DNA of 64,000 nt from Desulfosediminicola ganghwensis (GTDB taxonomy: Bacteria > Desulfobacterota > Desulfobulbia > Desulfobulbales > Desulfocapsaceae): contig NZ_CP050699.1 of assembly GCF_005116675.2 (NCBI RefSeq), positions 4,707,001-4,771,000 on the forward strand, written 5' to 3'. Position 1 is the stretch's first letter; each line of letters opens with the position of its first letter. This document shows, piece by piece, positions 8,752-15,887 of this stretch. Both the position numbers and the translations under genes were made by a program. The notes under the pieces are model-generated. The model saw nothing but the letters and a program-made list of their open reading frames with translations, was not told the origin of the DNA and did not search any database.

Positions 8752-9576
8752 ATGCAAAAAGGACTCTCATACCTGGGCAGGAACCTCCCACGTCCCCGGG
8801 TTGCCTTCTTTGAGTTCACCTCCTGCGAAGGGTGCCAGCTGCAGCTGCTCAACGACGAGCACAACCTGCTCGATTTCCTGAATCTCCTGGAAATTGTCAC
8901 CTTTCGTGAGGCCATGACCTCCGCCTCCGACCAGTATGATATCGCCTTTGTCGAGGGCAGCATAAGCTGTTCGGAAGAGGTGGCGCAACTGCAGGAGATA
9001 CGAACCAGAGCGGCCACCCTGGTGGCTCTCGGCAGCTGTGCCTGTTTTGGCGGCATCAACCAGCTTCGCAACAGATTCAGCGACAGCGACTGGCCCAGCC
9101 GGCTGGTCTACGGCGACAGCACCATTCCCATGACGCCCCTGCCCAAGGTGCTCCCGCTGCATGCCCTGGTCGAGGTGGACCTGCAGATATTCGGCTGTCC
9201 CATTCACAAGGGTGACGTCGAACGGATCGTCACCAACCTCGTTGTCGGCAAAAAGATCAGTCATCCCAATTACCCGGTATGCATGGAATGCACTGCCGCC
9301 GGCCATATCTGTCTTTTTGAACATGGCGAGGCGTGCCTCGGCCCCGTGACCCGTGCCGGCTGCAATGCCTGGTGCCCCGCGGAACGCTCCGGCTGTCAGG
9401 GCTGCCGGGGCCCCGCCGAAGTCGCCAACCTTGAAGAGCTCGAGCAGATCTTTCAACAACGGGGAATTCCGTTGGAGGTTATGCTCGACTACCTGGAATG
9501 CCACGGTGGTTTTCCCGAATGGTCTGCCCGGCTCCGACAGAAACTGGCAACCGCCACAACACAGCATACGTCATGA
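8752..9576 (+). CDS. hydD: Sulfhydrogenase-type hydrogenase, delta (small) subunit
   Basis: A 274-residue small subunit of the NADH:ubiquinone oxidoreductase 20 kDa family. Cluster ligands are visible in order: TSCEGCQ (about 19-25), GSCACFGG, FGCPIHKGD, YPVCMEC, then CLGPVTRAGCNAWCP and CQGCRGP, enough for three [4Fe-4S] clusters. There is no twin-arginine signal, so the enzyme is cytoplasmic. It starts one base after hydG and its TGA overlaps the ATG of hydA (ATGA). A ribosome site (AAGGAGGC) lies before its ATG. Role: relays electrons from the NiFe site in HydA to HydB/HydG. Confidence 0.9.
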   Translation: MQKGLSYLGRNLPRPRVAFFEFTSCEGCQLQLLNDEHNLLDFLNLLEIVTFREAMTSASDQYDIAFVEGSISCSEEVAQLQEIRTRAATLVALGSCACFGGINQLRNRFSDSDWPSRLVYGDSTIPMTPLPKVLPLHALVEVDLQIFGCPIHKGDVERIVTNLVVGKKISHPNYPVCMECTAAGHICLFEHGEACLGPVTRAGCNAWCPAERSGCQGCRGPAEVANLEELEQIFQQRGIPLEVMLDYLECHGGFPEWSARLRQKLATATTQHTS

Positions 9577-10847
9577 AAAATAGTTGCGACATTTCCATAA
9601 AGCACCTCACCAGGGTCGAAGGACACGGCAACATCTCCATCAAAGTCGTCGAGGGTCAGCTGGTCCATGCCCACTGGGAGGTTGTCGAATCGCCCCGTTT
9701 TTTCGAAGCAATCCTGGTCGGTAAAAGCTGGTGGAGTGCCCCCTCCCTGTGCGGCCGGATCTGCGGTATCTGCTCCATCGGCCACACCCTCGCCAGCATA
9801 AGGGCGATAGAGCGGGCCTTTGGCTTCGAGCCACCTGAGCAGACCCGGACCTTGCGCTTGCTACTCAAGCATATGGAAACCCTGCAGAGCCACGTTCTGC
9901 ATATTTTCTTCCTTGCCGTGCCCGATTTTCTGAATGCCGACAGTCTGCTGTCTTTGCGCGCCGGCAGGCCCGAGATTGTCGAACTTGCAGCGCGCCTGAA
10001 AAAATTGGCCAACGACGGCGCCGATCTCATCGGTGGCCGGAGACTGCATCCGACCCGGCTCATCGTGGGCGGCTTCACCAAGCTGCCCCGTCAGGATATG
10101 CTGGTCAGTCTGCAGCAACGTCTCCGCCAGACACGCCACGAGCTCAGCAAAGCAGCGGAGCTTATGCACTCGTTCGTCCTCCCGGATTTTCAGCGGGAGA
10201 CGGAATATGTCTCCTTAAAAGGCGAGACACGCTATCCCTTCATCGGCGGGATGCTGCTCTCCTCAGACGGGGTAATAAAGGAAGAAGACAACTATCTGGA
10301 AATGACCAATGAATATCTGACTGAACAGTCCACCGCCAAATGGAGCAGGCTGTCGCGTGACTCTTTTGCCGTTGGCGCCCTGGCCAGGCTGAACAACAAC
10401 GGCACCCTGCTCCACCCTGGGGCCAGGGCCATGGCCGACAGCTTCGGCCTGTTGCCGGCCTGCCACAACCCGTTTTACAACACGGCTGCCCAGCTGGTCG
10501 AATGTCTGCATGTGGTCGAAGATTCCGAGCGCTTAATCGGCCGGCTGCTGGCGACAACGTGGCAGAATTCCCGTGCCACCCCTATTCCCCGGGCCGGCAA
10601 AGGTGTCGGTGCAATCGAGGTGCCCCGGGGAATCCTCTACCACAGCTACTCCCTGGACAAGCAGGGGATTATTACCAAGGCCGACTGCGTCATTCCCACT
10701 AGCCAGAATCATGCCAACATCCAGCACGACCTCACCAAACTGGTCGCCGAATCGGCTGCCTCGGGACTCCCGGACAGCGAAATCGCCCAACTCGCGGCAA
10801 TGCTGGTCCGGGCCTACGATCCCTGCATATCCTGTTCAGTCCATTGA
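9573..10847 (+). CDS. hydA: Sulfhydrogenase-type [NiFe] hydrogenase, alpha (large catalytic) subunit
   Basis: A 424-residue catalytic subunit. The N-terminal RVEGHG motif (near 15), the first NiFe ligand pair RICGICSIGH and the second pair DPCISCSVH are all present. The frame is open further upstream, but the ATG at 9573 fits best: it gives the conserved short N-terminus and the ATGA overlap with hydD. Unusually, the stop codon follows the His of DPCISCSVH directly, so there is no C-terminal extension for a maturation endopeptidase to remove. No hyp maturation genes are in the window. Together with hydB, hydG and hydD it should form a soluble NAD(P)-linked H2 enzyme. Confidence 0.92.
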   Translation: MKNSCDISIKHLTRVEGHGNISIKVVEGQLVHAHWEVVESPRFFEAILVGKSWWSAPSLCGRICGICSIGHTLASIRAIERAFGFEPPEQTRTLRLLLKHMETLQSHVLHIFFLAVPDFLNADSLLSLRAGRPEIVELAARLKKLANDGADLIGGRRLHPTRLIVGGFTKLPRQDMLVSLQQRLRQTRHELSKAAELMHSFVLPDFQRETEYVSLKGETRYPFIGGMLLSSDGVIKEEDNYLEMTNEYLTEQSTAKWSRLSRDSFAVGALARLNNNGTLLHPGARAMADSFGLLPACHNPFYNTAAQLVECLHVVEDSERLIGRLLATTWQNSRATPIPRAGKGVGAIEVPRGILYHSYSLDKQGIITKADCVIPTSQNHANIQHDLTKLVAESAASGLPDSEIAQLAAMLVRAYDPCISCSVH

Positions 10848-10901
10848 AGTTTGAATCAACCTCCTCAGCCAGGCCGGACAACAATAATACCGCAAAAAAA
10901 G

Positions 10902-10932
10902 GCCCCGCAAATCGAAACCTGCGGGGCCTTTC
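10902..10932. terminator. Hairpin terminator after the hydrogenase operon
   Basis: GGCCCCGCA (10902-10910) pairs with TGCGGGGCC (10921-10929) around a ten-base loop. The T-run on the plus side is short (TTT); on the minus side seven T follow, so it also stops minus-strand transcription. It lies 54 bases after hydA. Confidence 0.7.
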
Positions 10933-10933
10933 A

Positions 10934-11101
10934 ATGGGTGACCCGACTCTTCACGATAAGAAATATCTGGCTCGCAAAAAAGCTAAACAGGAAATCTACC
11001 GGAAGTATGGGTTCAACCTGATTGAGTGGAATGAGGAGCATGTCAAAATCTTGATGATATTCCGCCAAAGGTTATTGCTGAAGCATGGGATTCAGGCTTA
11101 A
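10934..11101 (+). pseudogene. C-terminal remnant of the same nuclease-like gene family (copy 2 half)
   Basis: The frame encodes KYLARKKAKQEIYRKYGFNL, continuing IEWNEEHVKIL and ending RLLLKHGIQA, which matches the C-terminal block of the family whose central block lies at 6468-6700. The core between the blocks is missing. An ATG at 10934 opens the frame but overlaps the edge of the terminator, and no ribosome site is present. Copy 3 at 15373-15610 has the corresponding block (RKQEIYQEYGCNLIELNDEH). It may be the other half of the gene interrupted by the hydrogenase cassette, or an independent remnant. Confidence 0.6.
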
Positions 11102-11227
11102 TGGAATTCAAGAAACAGGGTGAATTGAGTTATCAAACTTTTAATTTCACTCTGGCCCTATTTATCCCTTATCCTCTCCTATACCTGCTAATTTTCTAAT
11201 GGCTGGAGATCGGCTAACAGTTTTGAC

Positions 11228-11392
11228 TTAGCTCTTTTTTGTGGTAATGGGCTGAAAGGTCGAGAGCTGTCTTTTTACCTTTTTGCTTTTACATTTCGGA
11301 CAGGAAAAGTCGTTCTTTTCGTAATCTGAAATTCGGATAATCAGAGAAAAGATATGGTCGCATTCTTCACAACGAAATTCGTACACTGGCAT
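11228..11392 (-). CDS. FmdB-family zinc-ribbon protein
   Basis: A 54-residue protein starting MPVYEFRCEECDHIFSL with two CxxC pairs (CEEC and CPKC), the zinc-ribbon signature of the FmdB regulatory-protein family. The ATG at 11392 is chosen over 11410 because the family starts MPxYEFRC and AGGAGA stands six bases upstream. Family members are small and of uncertain role, often annotated as regulators. The gene stands alone; the hairpin at 10902-10929 could end its transcript about 300 bases downstream. Confidence 0.85.
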   Translation of the reverse strand: MPVYEFRCEECDHIFSLIIRISDYEKNDFSCPKCKSKKVKRQLSTFQPITTKKS

Positions 11393-11905
11393 TGGCAATC
11401 TCCTCTTCAAGAAGTTGAACCTTGTGCCTTGCTATCCATCTGTTTCCCAGGTGATTCCGTTTTTATTATCAATTTACAGGTAAAGTTGACGACATTAACA
11501 ATACAGGCGCCATGTTTAGCCACATGCAATAGAACTGGCCGTGTTTGTGTCTCCAATGCAGCTTACGGCCAGGTAAGACTCAGCCCAAGGGCCAGGCTGG
11601 TACGACAAGGGTGGCTCGGATCATGATTTTTGTTCTAAGCCGGATATCCACTTCTAACAAGATTTTAGGTGATGGTGTGAGAAGGTGTCAAGTATGGTCT
11701 TTGAAGCATTCAGAGTTATGTACACCCGGTATATTTGACAGAATTGGAGTGTGATCAAGGCAGAGGACCTTGCTTTTCGGTGGTGCGTATGGGGCATAAC
11801 CATACACACCACAAAACCCTGCCTGTTTCATTGGGGTTGTGAGAATGTGGCAATTCCTTGAAACCTCAATGCAATTTCAATCCGGAAACATCCACTTATT
11901 TTGCT
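11393..11905. other. Intergenic stretch with one hairpin
   Basis: No supported gene. An imperfect hairpin (11780-11792 pairing with 11800-11812, seven-base loop, one mismatch) lies about 95 bases beyond the stop of the CBS-domain gene and may be its terminator, although no T-run follows it. The FmdB-like gene promoter must lie at the left end. Confidence 0.4.
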
Positions 11906-12463
11906 CTACCCGACCTCACAGCTTTTCATCATTTCGAGAACAGTACGATACACATCTGAGAGCCTGAGAATCCCAACCACCTCTTCGTTCTCCTTGACGA
12001 GCAGTGATTGGTGCCGACCGAGAGCCAGCAAATGAATACCCTCGTTGAGCGATGCCTCCTGTGAGATGCACTCGCTTTTGTCAGGGATGTGCATGATGTT
12101 GCGGACAATGACTTTTATGGCCTTTTTGCAGATATCATCCAGAGGTTTCTGCAGCAGGTCGAAATCCCGGGTAATTTTTCTTAAGAAATCTGGTCCGAAA
12201 CCAAACCTCGTTAACATATTGATATCGCCAACATCCTGAAATTTCGGTTCCATGGCGCGAAGAATACTTATATGATCGAGCTTTCCTACAATTCGCCCAT
12301 GATTGTCATGAACCAGCATGGCCCGATATTTATATTTTTTTACACCTATTTTCTCATGCGCATCTTCAAGAGCGAGCACAGCCTGGTACAACGTCGCGTC
12401 CTGAGAGATGGTGGCATACTCAGCCAGAGGCACCATCACGTCTTTAACTTTCGTTGCATTCAT
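11906..12463 (-). CDS. CBS-domain protein
   Basis: A 185-residue protein made of two CBS motifs: the first around residues 7-75 (VKDVMVPLAEYATISQDATL, then GRIVGKLDHISIL), the second around 120-180 (VRNIMHIPDKSECISQEASL, then EVVGILRLSDVY). Such pairs bind adenosine nucleotides and act as energy sensors; no fused effector domain is present. The ATG at 12463 follows AAGGAG at seven bases and begins MNATKVKDVM; the longer frame from 12502 lacks support. A universal stress protein gene lies 675 bases away on the opposite strand, so both may serve a stress response, but they are not an operon. Confidence 0.85.
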   Translation of the reverse strand: MNATKVKDVMVPLAEYATISQDATLYQAVLALEDAHEKIGVKKYKYRAMLVHDNHGRIVGKLDHISILRAMEPKFQDVGDINMLTRFGFGPDFLRKITRDFDLLQKPLDDICKKAIKVIVRNIMHIPDKSECISQEASLNEGIHLLALGRHQSLLVKENEEVVGILRLSDVYRTVLEMMKSCEVG

Positions 12464-13137
12464 TATTGGTCTCCTTAAAAAATGATTCCTCCTCCCCAGC
12501 ATTCGCCAACCTCTACCGAGGTTACGCGAAGCATATGCGCCCTCACTCCATTTTATCTTTTCCTTTACAGAATCCTAAACAGTTCTCCCCTTATAGCAAG
12601 GACTGCTAAAACCAAAAAGTTATCCATCAGCGCAGAAGAGTATTCAGAGGCAAGAGTAAGATCGGGTGATCTTTAACAAGATGTCATGGCCCCTTTTTTT
12701 CTCTGAATGCTTCAGAAATCGTTCATTGAAACAGGGCTATATGAAAGCACCGATTCTTCAAACTACGAAATGTGATGCTCAAGGGGCACTGTAGGTCAGG
12801 GACGCTTTGATAATTTGACATGGCTACCTTGTGTGGTGATCAACCTGTTGATATTAATACCACAAAATGGTTAGATATTTCTGCAATTGCCGACTATTCC
12901 TGTGAGGCTCGTTGCCTGGGAAGGCTTTTAATGGTTCAACAGCTTGAAAAGTCAACTGCGACAACCTCTTGCCTCAACTATTGGACAGGAAAAATAGCAC
13001 GACAGAGCAGGACCTTAAGTGCTCTGCTGGGATGCAAAGCGGTATAGGTAAGGTTTGTATAAAGAGTGTTATCTCCAACAATTAGCGTCGGGAAAACACA
13101 GTAATATATTGAGCTATATAAAGTGAGGATAGAAATT
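12464..13137. other. Divergent intergenic region between CBS and universal-stress genes
   Basis: About 670 bases holding the first copy of a 77-bp direct repeat (12508-12584) and otherwise no supported gene. A 75-codon frame at 12820 has no ribosome site or recognisable sequence. Promoters for both flanking genes must lie here; I could not identify them with confidence. Confidence 0.45.
12508..12584. repeat. 77-bp direct repeat, copy A
   Basis: Identical to 13598-13674 except for two bases (exact offset 1090). It starts with a small hairpin (AACCTC/GAGGTT). Homology resumes after 36 extra bases in this copy (agttatcca..agcgcagaa), showing that the original duplication was longer. Confidence 0.9.
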
Positions 13138-13599
13138 ATGATAAAAGTAAATAAAATCGCGGTTCCCGTCGACTTTTTAGGAAACACGGAGAAATTGCTT
13201 GATTATGTCAAGTATATGGCCAAATCGCATTCTGCCGAGTTGCACCTTATCCACATTATTCCAGTCGCTTACGGTGAAGGTTTATGGTCAGTTCCACATT
13301 CACAGGAAGCTACAAGTGCCGTGAAAAAACAGATCAACGCCCGTATGGAAGAGTTTGTCGAGCAATTCAGACAGGAAGGTTTTGCCTGCAACGGTACGGT
13401 CGTGGTAGGTGACCCGGTTGAAGAGATCGTTAATGTAGCTAAAAAGGTCGATGCAGATATGATGATTATCTGTTCTCACGGCGCGAAAGGGCTTGAGAAA
13501 GTTTTACTCGGCAGCGTTACTCAGAGGGTGATTAAACGAGTTCATTGCCCGATTCTGGTTATGAACCCATACCGTAATAAACTACAGGAAAGCGACTAA
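13138..13599 (+). CDS. Universal stress protein (UspA family)
   Basis: A 153-residue single UspA domain. Seen: the first strand (KIAVPVDFLGNTEKLLDYV), VVVGDPVEEIVNVAKK, DADMMIICSHG and the ATP-binding style end G..GSVTQRVIKRVHCPILV. The family binds ATP or related ligands in the cytoplasm and supports survival under stress. The ATG at 13138 is preferred over 13123 because it gives the normal family N-terminus and follows a GTGAGGA ribosome site. Its stop codon touches the second copy of the 77-bp direct repeat, so the gene with its upstream region lies between two direct repeats. Confidence 0.9.
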   Translation: MIKVNKIAVPVDFLGNTEKLLDYVKYMAKSHSAELHLIHIIPVAYGEGLWSVPHSQEATSAVKKQINARMEEFVEQFRQEGFACNGTVVVGDPVEEIVNVAKKVDADMMIICSHGAKGLEKVLLGSVTQRVIKRVHCPILVMNPYRNKLQESD

Positions 13600-13674
13600 C
13601 CTCTACCGAGGTTACACAAAGCATATGCGCCCTCACTCCATTTTATCTTTTCCTTTACAGAATCCTAAACAGTT
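13598..13674. repeat. 77-bp direct repeat, copy B
   Basis: Second copy of 12508-12584, starting at the last two bases of the universal stress gene. Two substitutions in 77 bases. Confidence 0.9.
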
Positions 13675-14151
13675 ATCCAATAGCGCAGAATGGTGGACTA
13701 CCCAAGTGATTATGCACTGATGGTAAGAGGGATTTCAGGCGGGATACCTCCTCTATCTCCCGAAAGGTAGTAGCCAGACCGGTATATGAAAACCGAACGG
13801 GCTCCGTTAAAACGGGGGAGGTTCATCCTGACCCTACTTTTGCTCGTGCTGAGCTTTAGGGGTAATCAGATTATTTTTTTTGTGTCCTTGGTGATTTTTT
13901 ATAGGAGTAATTCCACAATTTTTTCGTTAGCTCTGAGGTAGAATCGAATTCAACACTGTAATTTGGCCGGAGCCTGCAGATTGTCCATGGATTCTCCCCC
14001 TATTGTGCCTTATTTTTTTAGTATAAATGGCTGTTCCGAAACGATTGGCTGGGAGAGCCATTTGATGATGGAAGAGTCCCGTTATAATGGAGCTCTAACT
14101 GATACTCACAGTACCAGGTGAGTACCTCAGTTCTGATTAGAGGGTGGTGTT
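13675..14151. other. Intergenic stretch, no gene recognised
   Basis: After the repeat, about 480 bases without a supported frame. A segment around 13720-13860 has several short self-complementary runs and looked like a possible structured RNA, but it matches no riboswitch consensus I know. Confidence 0.4.
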
Positions 14152-14457
14152 ATGGAAATTCAAGATTATTGCAAAAATGTCGACACCGAGCTGTCCCAGT
14201 GGCAAGAGAAACTGTCTCATATTGTCAGTCAGCTGGATAACAGGCCGACCTCAAGCAAGCAGGGCGTCTATGAGGAGGTAAACGGACTCCATATGATCAT
14301 TACCGAGATGAGCGACCGAATCGATCAACTCAGGAATGAATGCTCCATCTCATGGGAGCCACAAAAAGAGGACGAGAAGACTCCAAATATTGCTGGCTCA
14401 AGCAAGAGGTTTAACCAAAACGAAGAATTGCGCTTCGATTACGATTTTGGAGGCTGA
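14152..14457 (+). CDS. Small coiled-coil conserved protein
   Basis: A 101-residue acidic protein. Residues 1-66 are a heptad-rich helix pair (MEIQDYCKNVDTELSQWQEK ... NGLHMIITEMSDRIDQL), followed by a disordered tail. I recall similar small proteins in sulfate reducers that begin with a short YC motif and contain an LHMII..L.DRI block, all of unknown function. The ATG follows AGAGGGTGG. A terminator follows at 14509, so it is a single-gene unit. Confidence 0.75.
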   Translation: MEIQDYCKNVDTELSQWQEKLSHIVSQLDNRPTSSKQGVYEEVNGLHMIITEMSDRIDQLRNECSISWEPQKEDEKTPNIAGSSKRFNQNEELRFDYDFGG

Positions 14458-14508
14458 TTACCCGAGCGTACGGGTGTAACTACTAATGCACAAGCAGATT
14501 CATTGATT

Positions 14509-14546
14509 GCCTGCCCATCTCTTTCTTATGGTGCAGGCCTTTTTTA
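14509..14546 (+). terminator. Rho-independent terminator
   Basis: GCCTGC (14509-14514) pairs with GCAGGC (14533-14538) and is followed by a T-run (14540-14545). The loop is long (18 bases). It ends the coiled-coil gene transcript. Confidence 0.6.
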
Positions 14547-14747
14547 TGTCGGAGAACGGAATACAATCAGAGGATAGTTTGAGGACAGTATCAACAGAGT
14601 ATGAAAAGGGAGAAGATTTATTTTTTTCTTTCTGATTACCACTAATCCTCAGCAAGCAATTCAAAGCAAACCAAATCGCTTAAGCACACCTTCTTTCTGC
14701 CATTTAGGCACATGACATTGGGTAACAATCCCAACAGAATACAAACA

Positions 14748-15161
14748 TCAATTACAAGGAACCTGAACCCTGCGAATCAATGGATAGGGAAAATCAACCC
14801 AAACCATTGGGCCGCCATAGGAGCCTTGCTGCCATTCACCACTCACCCTGCGATTCTGAAAGCAGACCCGGGTTTGATACATGGGTGCAGACTGTGGTGC
14901 ATACACGGTTCTCGGCTGAGAGGCCGTGGCGAGGGCGCTTACGAGTACTCCCCCGACAAGTACACCGACGACAAGTCCGGCCAGAGCGTCATCAGCGTGG
15001 TGATGACGGTACCGATGGTACCGATTGCCATAATGGTGATATTTGTAGCCGTAGGAATGTCCATAGTGTGGTGAACGGTAATATCTTTTATCGGCCATGG
15101 AAACGGATACGGAACCGATTAGAAAAACCAGTATAACCAGCGCTGAAAAGAATCGTTTCAT
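14748..15161 (-). CDS. Secreted His/Tyr-rich protein
   Basis: A 137-residue exported protein. Residues 1-23 form a signal peptide ending SVSMADK. A low-complexity His/Tyr/Arg stretch follows (about 25-55), then a glycine/alanine-rich hydrophobic segment (LAGLVVGVLVGGVLVSALA) like a glycine zipper, and a C-terminal part with two cysteines. The His-rich part might bind metal; this is inference. The ATG is preceded by GAGGAG. It stands alone, convergent with the small coiled-coil gene. Confidence 0.7.
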   Translation of the reverse strand: MKRFFSALVILVFLIGSVSVSMADKRYYRSPHYGHSYGYKYHHYGNRYHRYRHHHADDALAGLVVGVLVGGVLVSALATASQPRTVYAPQSAPMYQTRVCFQNRRVSGEWQQGSYGGPMVWVDFPYPLIRRVQVPCN

Positions 15162-15372
15162 TGGAGACTCCTCCTCTATACCTCGTTGGAACGTCTCATA
15201 GCGGTGTCTCGATTGAAGAAAAGAGGACTTATTCTCATTTTCTGACTCTTTTCCTCCTTATCCCTTCTTCTCCTAGACTATATGCATTTATTGGCAGTCA
15301 ACACCGGAGTTGTTGTGCAAGGGAATGAGAGGCTGGGTGACCACTCCACAGGGAAGCAAACAAGGTGGTGTT
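15162..15372. other. Upstream region of the His/Tyr-rich protein gene
   Basis: About 210 bases without a gene. It holds the ribosome site and presumably the promoter of the minus-strand gene 14748-15161. Confidence 0.4.
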
Positions 15373-15610
15373 CATGATGAGAAAAAAAATAACCGGTGAA
15401 CCTTATGTGCCCTGGCCGGGAACCAGCCTCAGGGCAACCGATGGCCATTTCGTCCGCTTCAAGGCTGAGATGCTTGTCTTCATCTGGGTCTATATGTAGA
15501 GATCCACACCTACCTGAGAAAGCAGGAAATCTATCAAGAATATGGCTGCAACCTGATTGAATTGAATGATGAACATGTGCAGAATCTTGACGAACGAAAA
15601 TGCCTAGACA
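15373..15610 (+). pseudogene. Internally deleted remnant of the nuclease-like gene family (copy 3)
   Basis: The frame from 15373 reads GEPYVPWPG, then RATDGHFVRFKAEMLV and stops at a TAG at 15496. Directly after it, in another frame, the C-terminal block appears (YLRKQEIYQEYGCNLIELND, then EHVQNLDE). In intact relatives about 50-60 residues, including the presumed catalytic core, lie between these blocks. Copy 3 is therefore a deletion and frameshift derivative. It shows the same missing core as the split copies at 6468-6700 and 10934-11101. Confidence 0.65.
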
Positions 15611-15700
15611 TAACATTTACCAGAAAGGGACCTGCCTGCTTTGCCAGCGTGGGCTTAGATGAATGTAGTCTTACATCATCCCAGATGTCATAACCAAAGA

Positions 15701-15780
15701 GGCATTTATCGGAGTACTCCCCGATAAATGCCTTAAATATTAAAGCCCCAAGAGACCTAAATTTCCTGGGGCTTTTCTTT
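15701..15780 (+). terminator. Two consecutive hairpins, the second a terminator
   Basis: A perfect 12-bp hairpin (15701-15712 with 15721-15732, eight-base loop) is followed by a second (GCCCCA 15745-15750 with TGGGGC 15767-15772) and a T-rich run (15773-15780). The second closely resembles the terminator beside the intact tRNA-Arg at 24678-24705. No live gene lies directly upstream on the plus strand; on the minus strand it follows the tRNA-like fragment 15785-15814. Confidence 0.55.
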
Positions 15781-15784
15781 TAGC

Positions 15785-15814
15785 TGGTGGGCTCGGCAGA
15801 AGTCGAACCCGAGC
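15785..15814 (-). repeat. Degenerate tRNA 3'-end fragment
   Basis: Read on the minus strand the segment ends GAGCCCACCA, preceded by a GGGTTCGA T-loop-like core, as in the 3' third of a tRNA gene. The T-stem no longer pairs well and no 5' part is present. Together with the adjacent terminator it repeats the layout of the intact tRNA-Arg at 24718-24794. Confidence 0.5.
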
Positions 15815-15852
15815 TAATTTTTCATTTCGCTCTGAGCCTATTTGTTTCCGGA

Positions 15853-15876
15853 ATATATATATATATATATATATAT
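15853..15876. repeat. (AT)12 dinucleotide repeat
   Basis: Twelve uninterrupted AT units directly abut the 11-bp target repeat of the insertion sequence array. Confidence 0.95.
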
Positions 15877-15887
15877 GGGACAGACCA

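Noticed and set aside
12820-13047. 75-codon plus-strand frame before the universal stress gene
   Set aside because: No ribosome site, no recognisable sequence; lies in the duplicated intergenic region.
13720-13860. Riboswitch or group II intron fragment
   Set aside because: Short self-complementary runs only; no match to any consensus I know.
15278-15616. 112-codon minus-strand frame
   Set aside because: Antisense shadow of the copy 3 gene remnant, which explains the coding-like composition.
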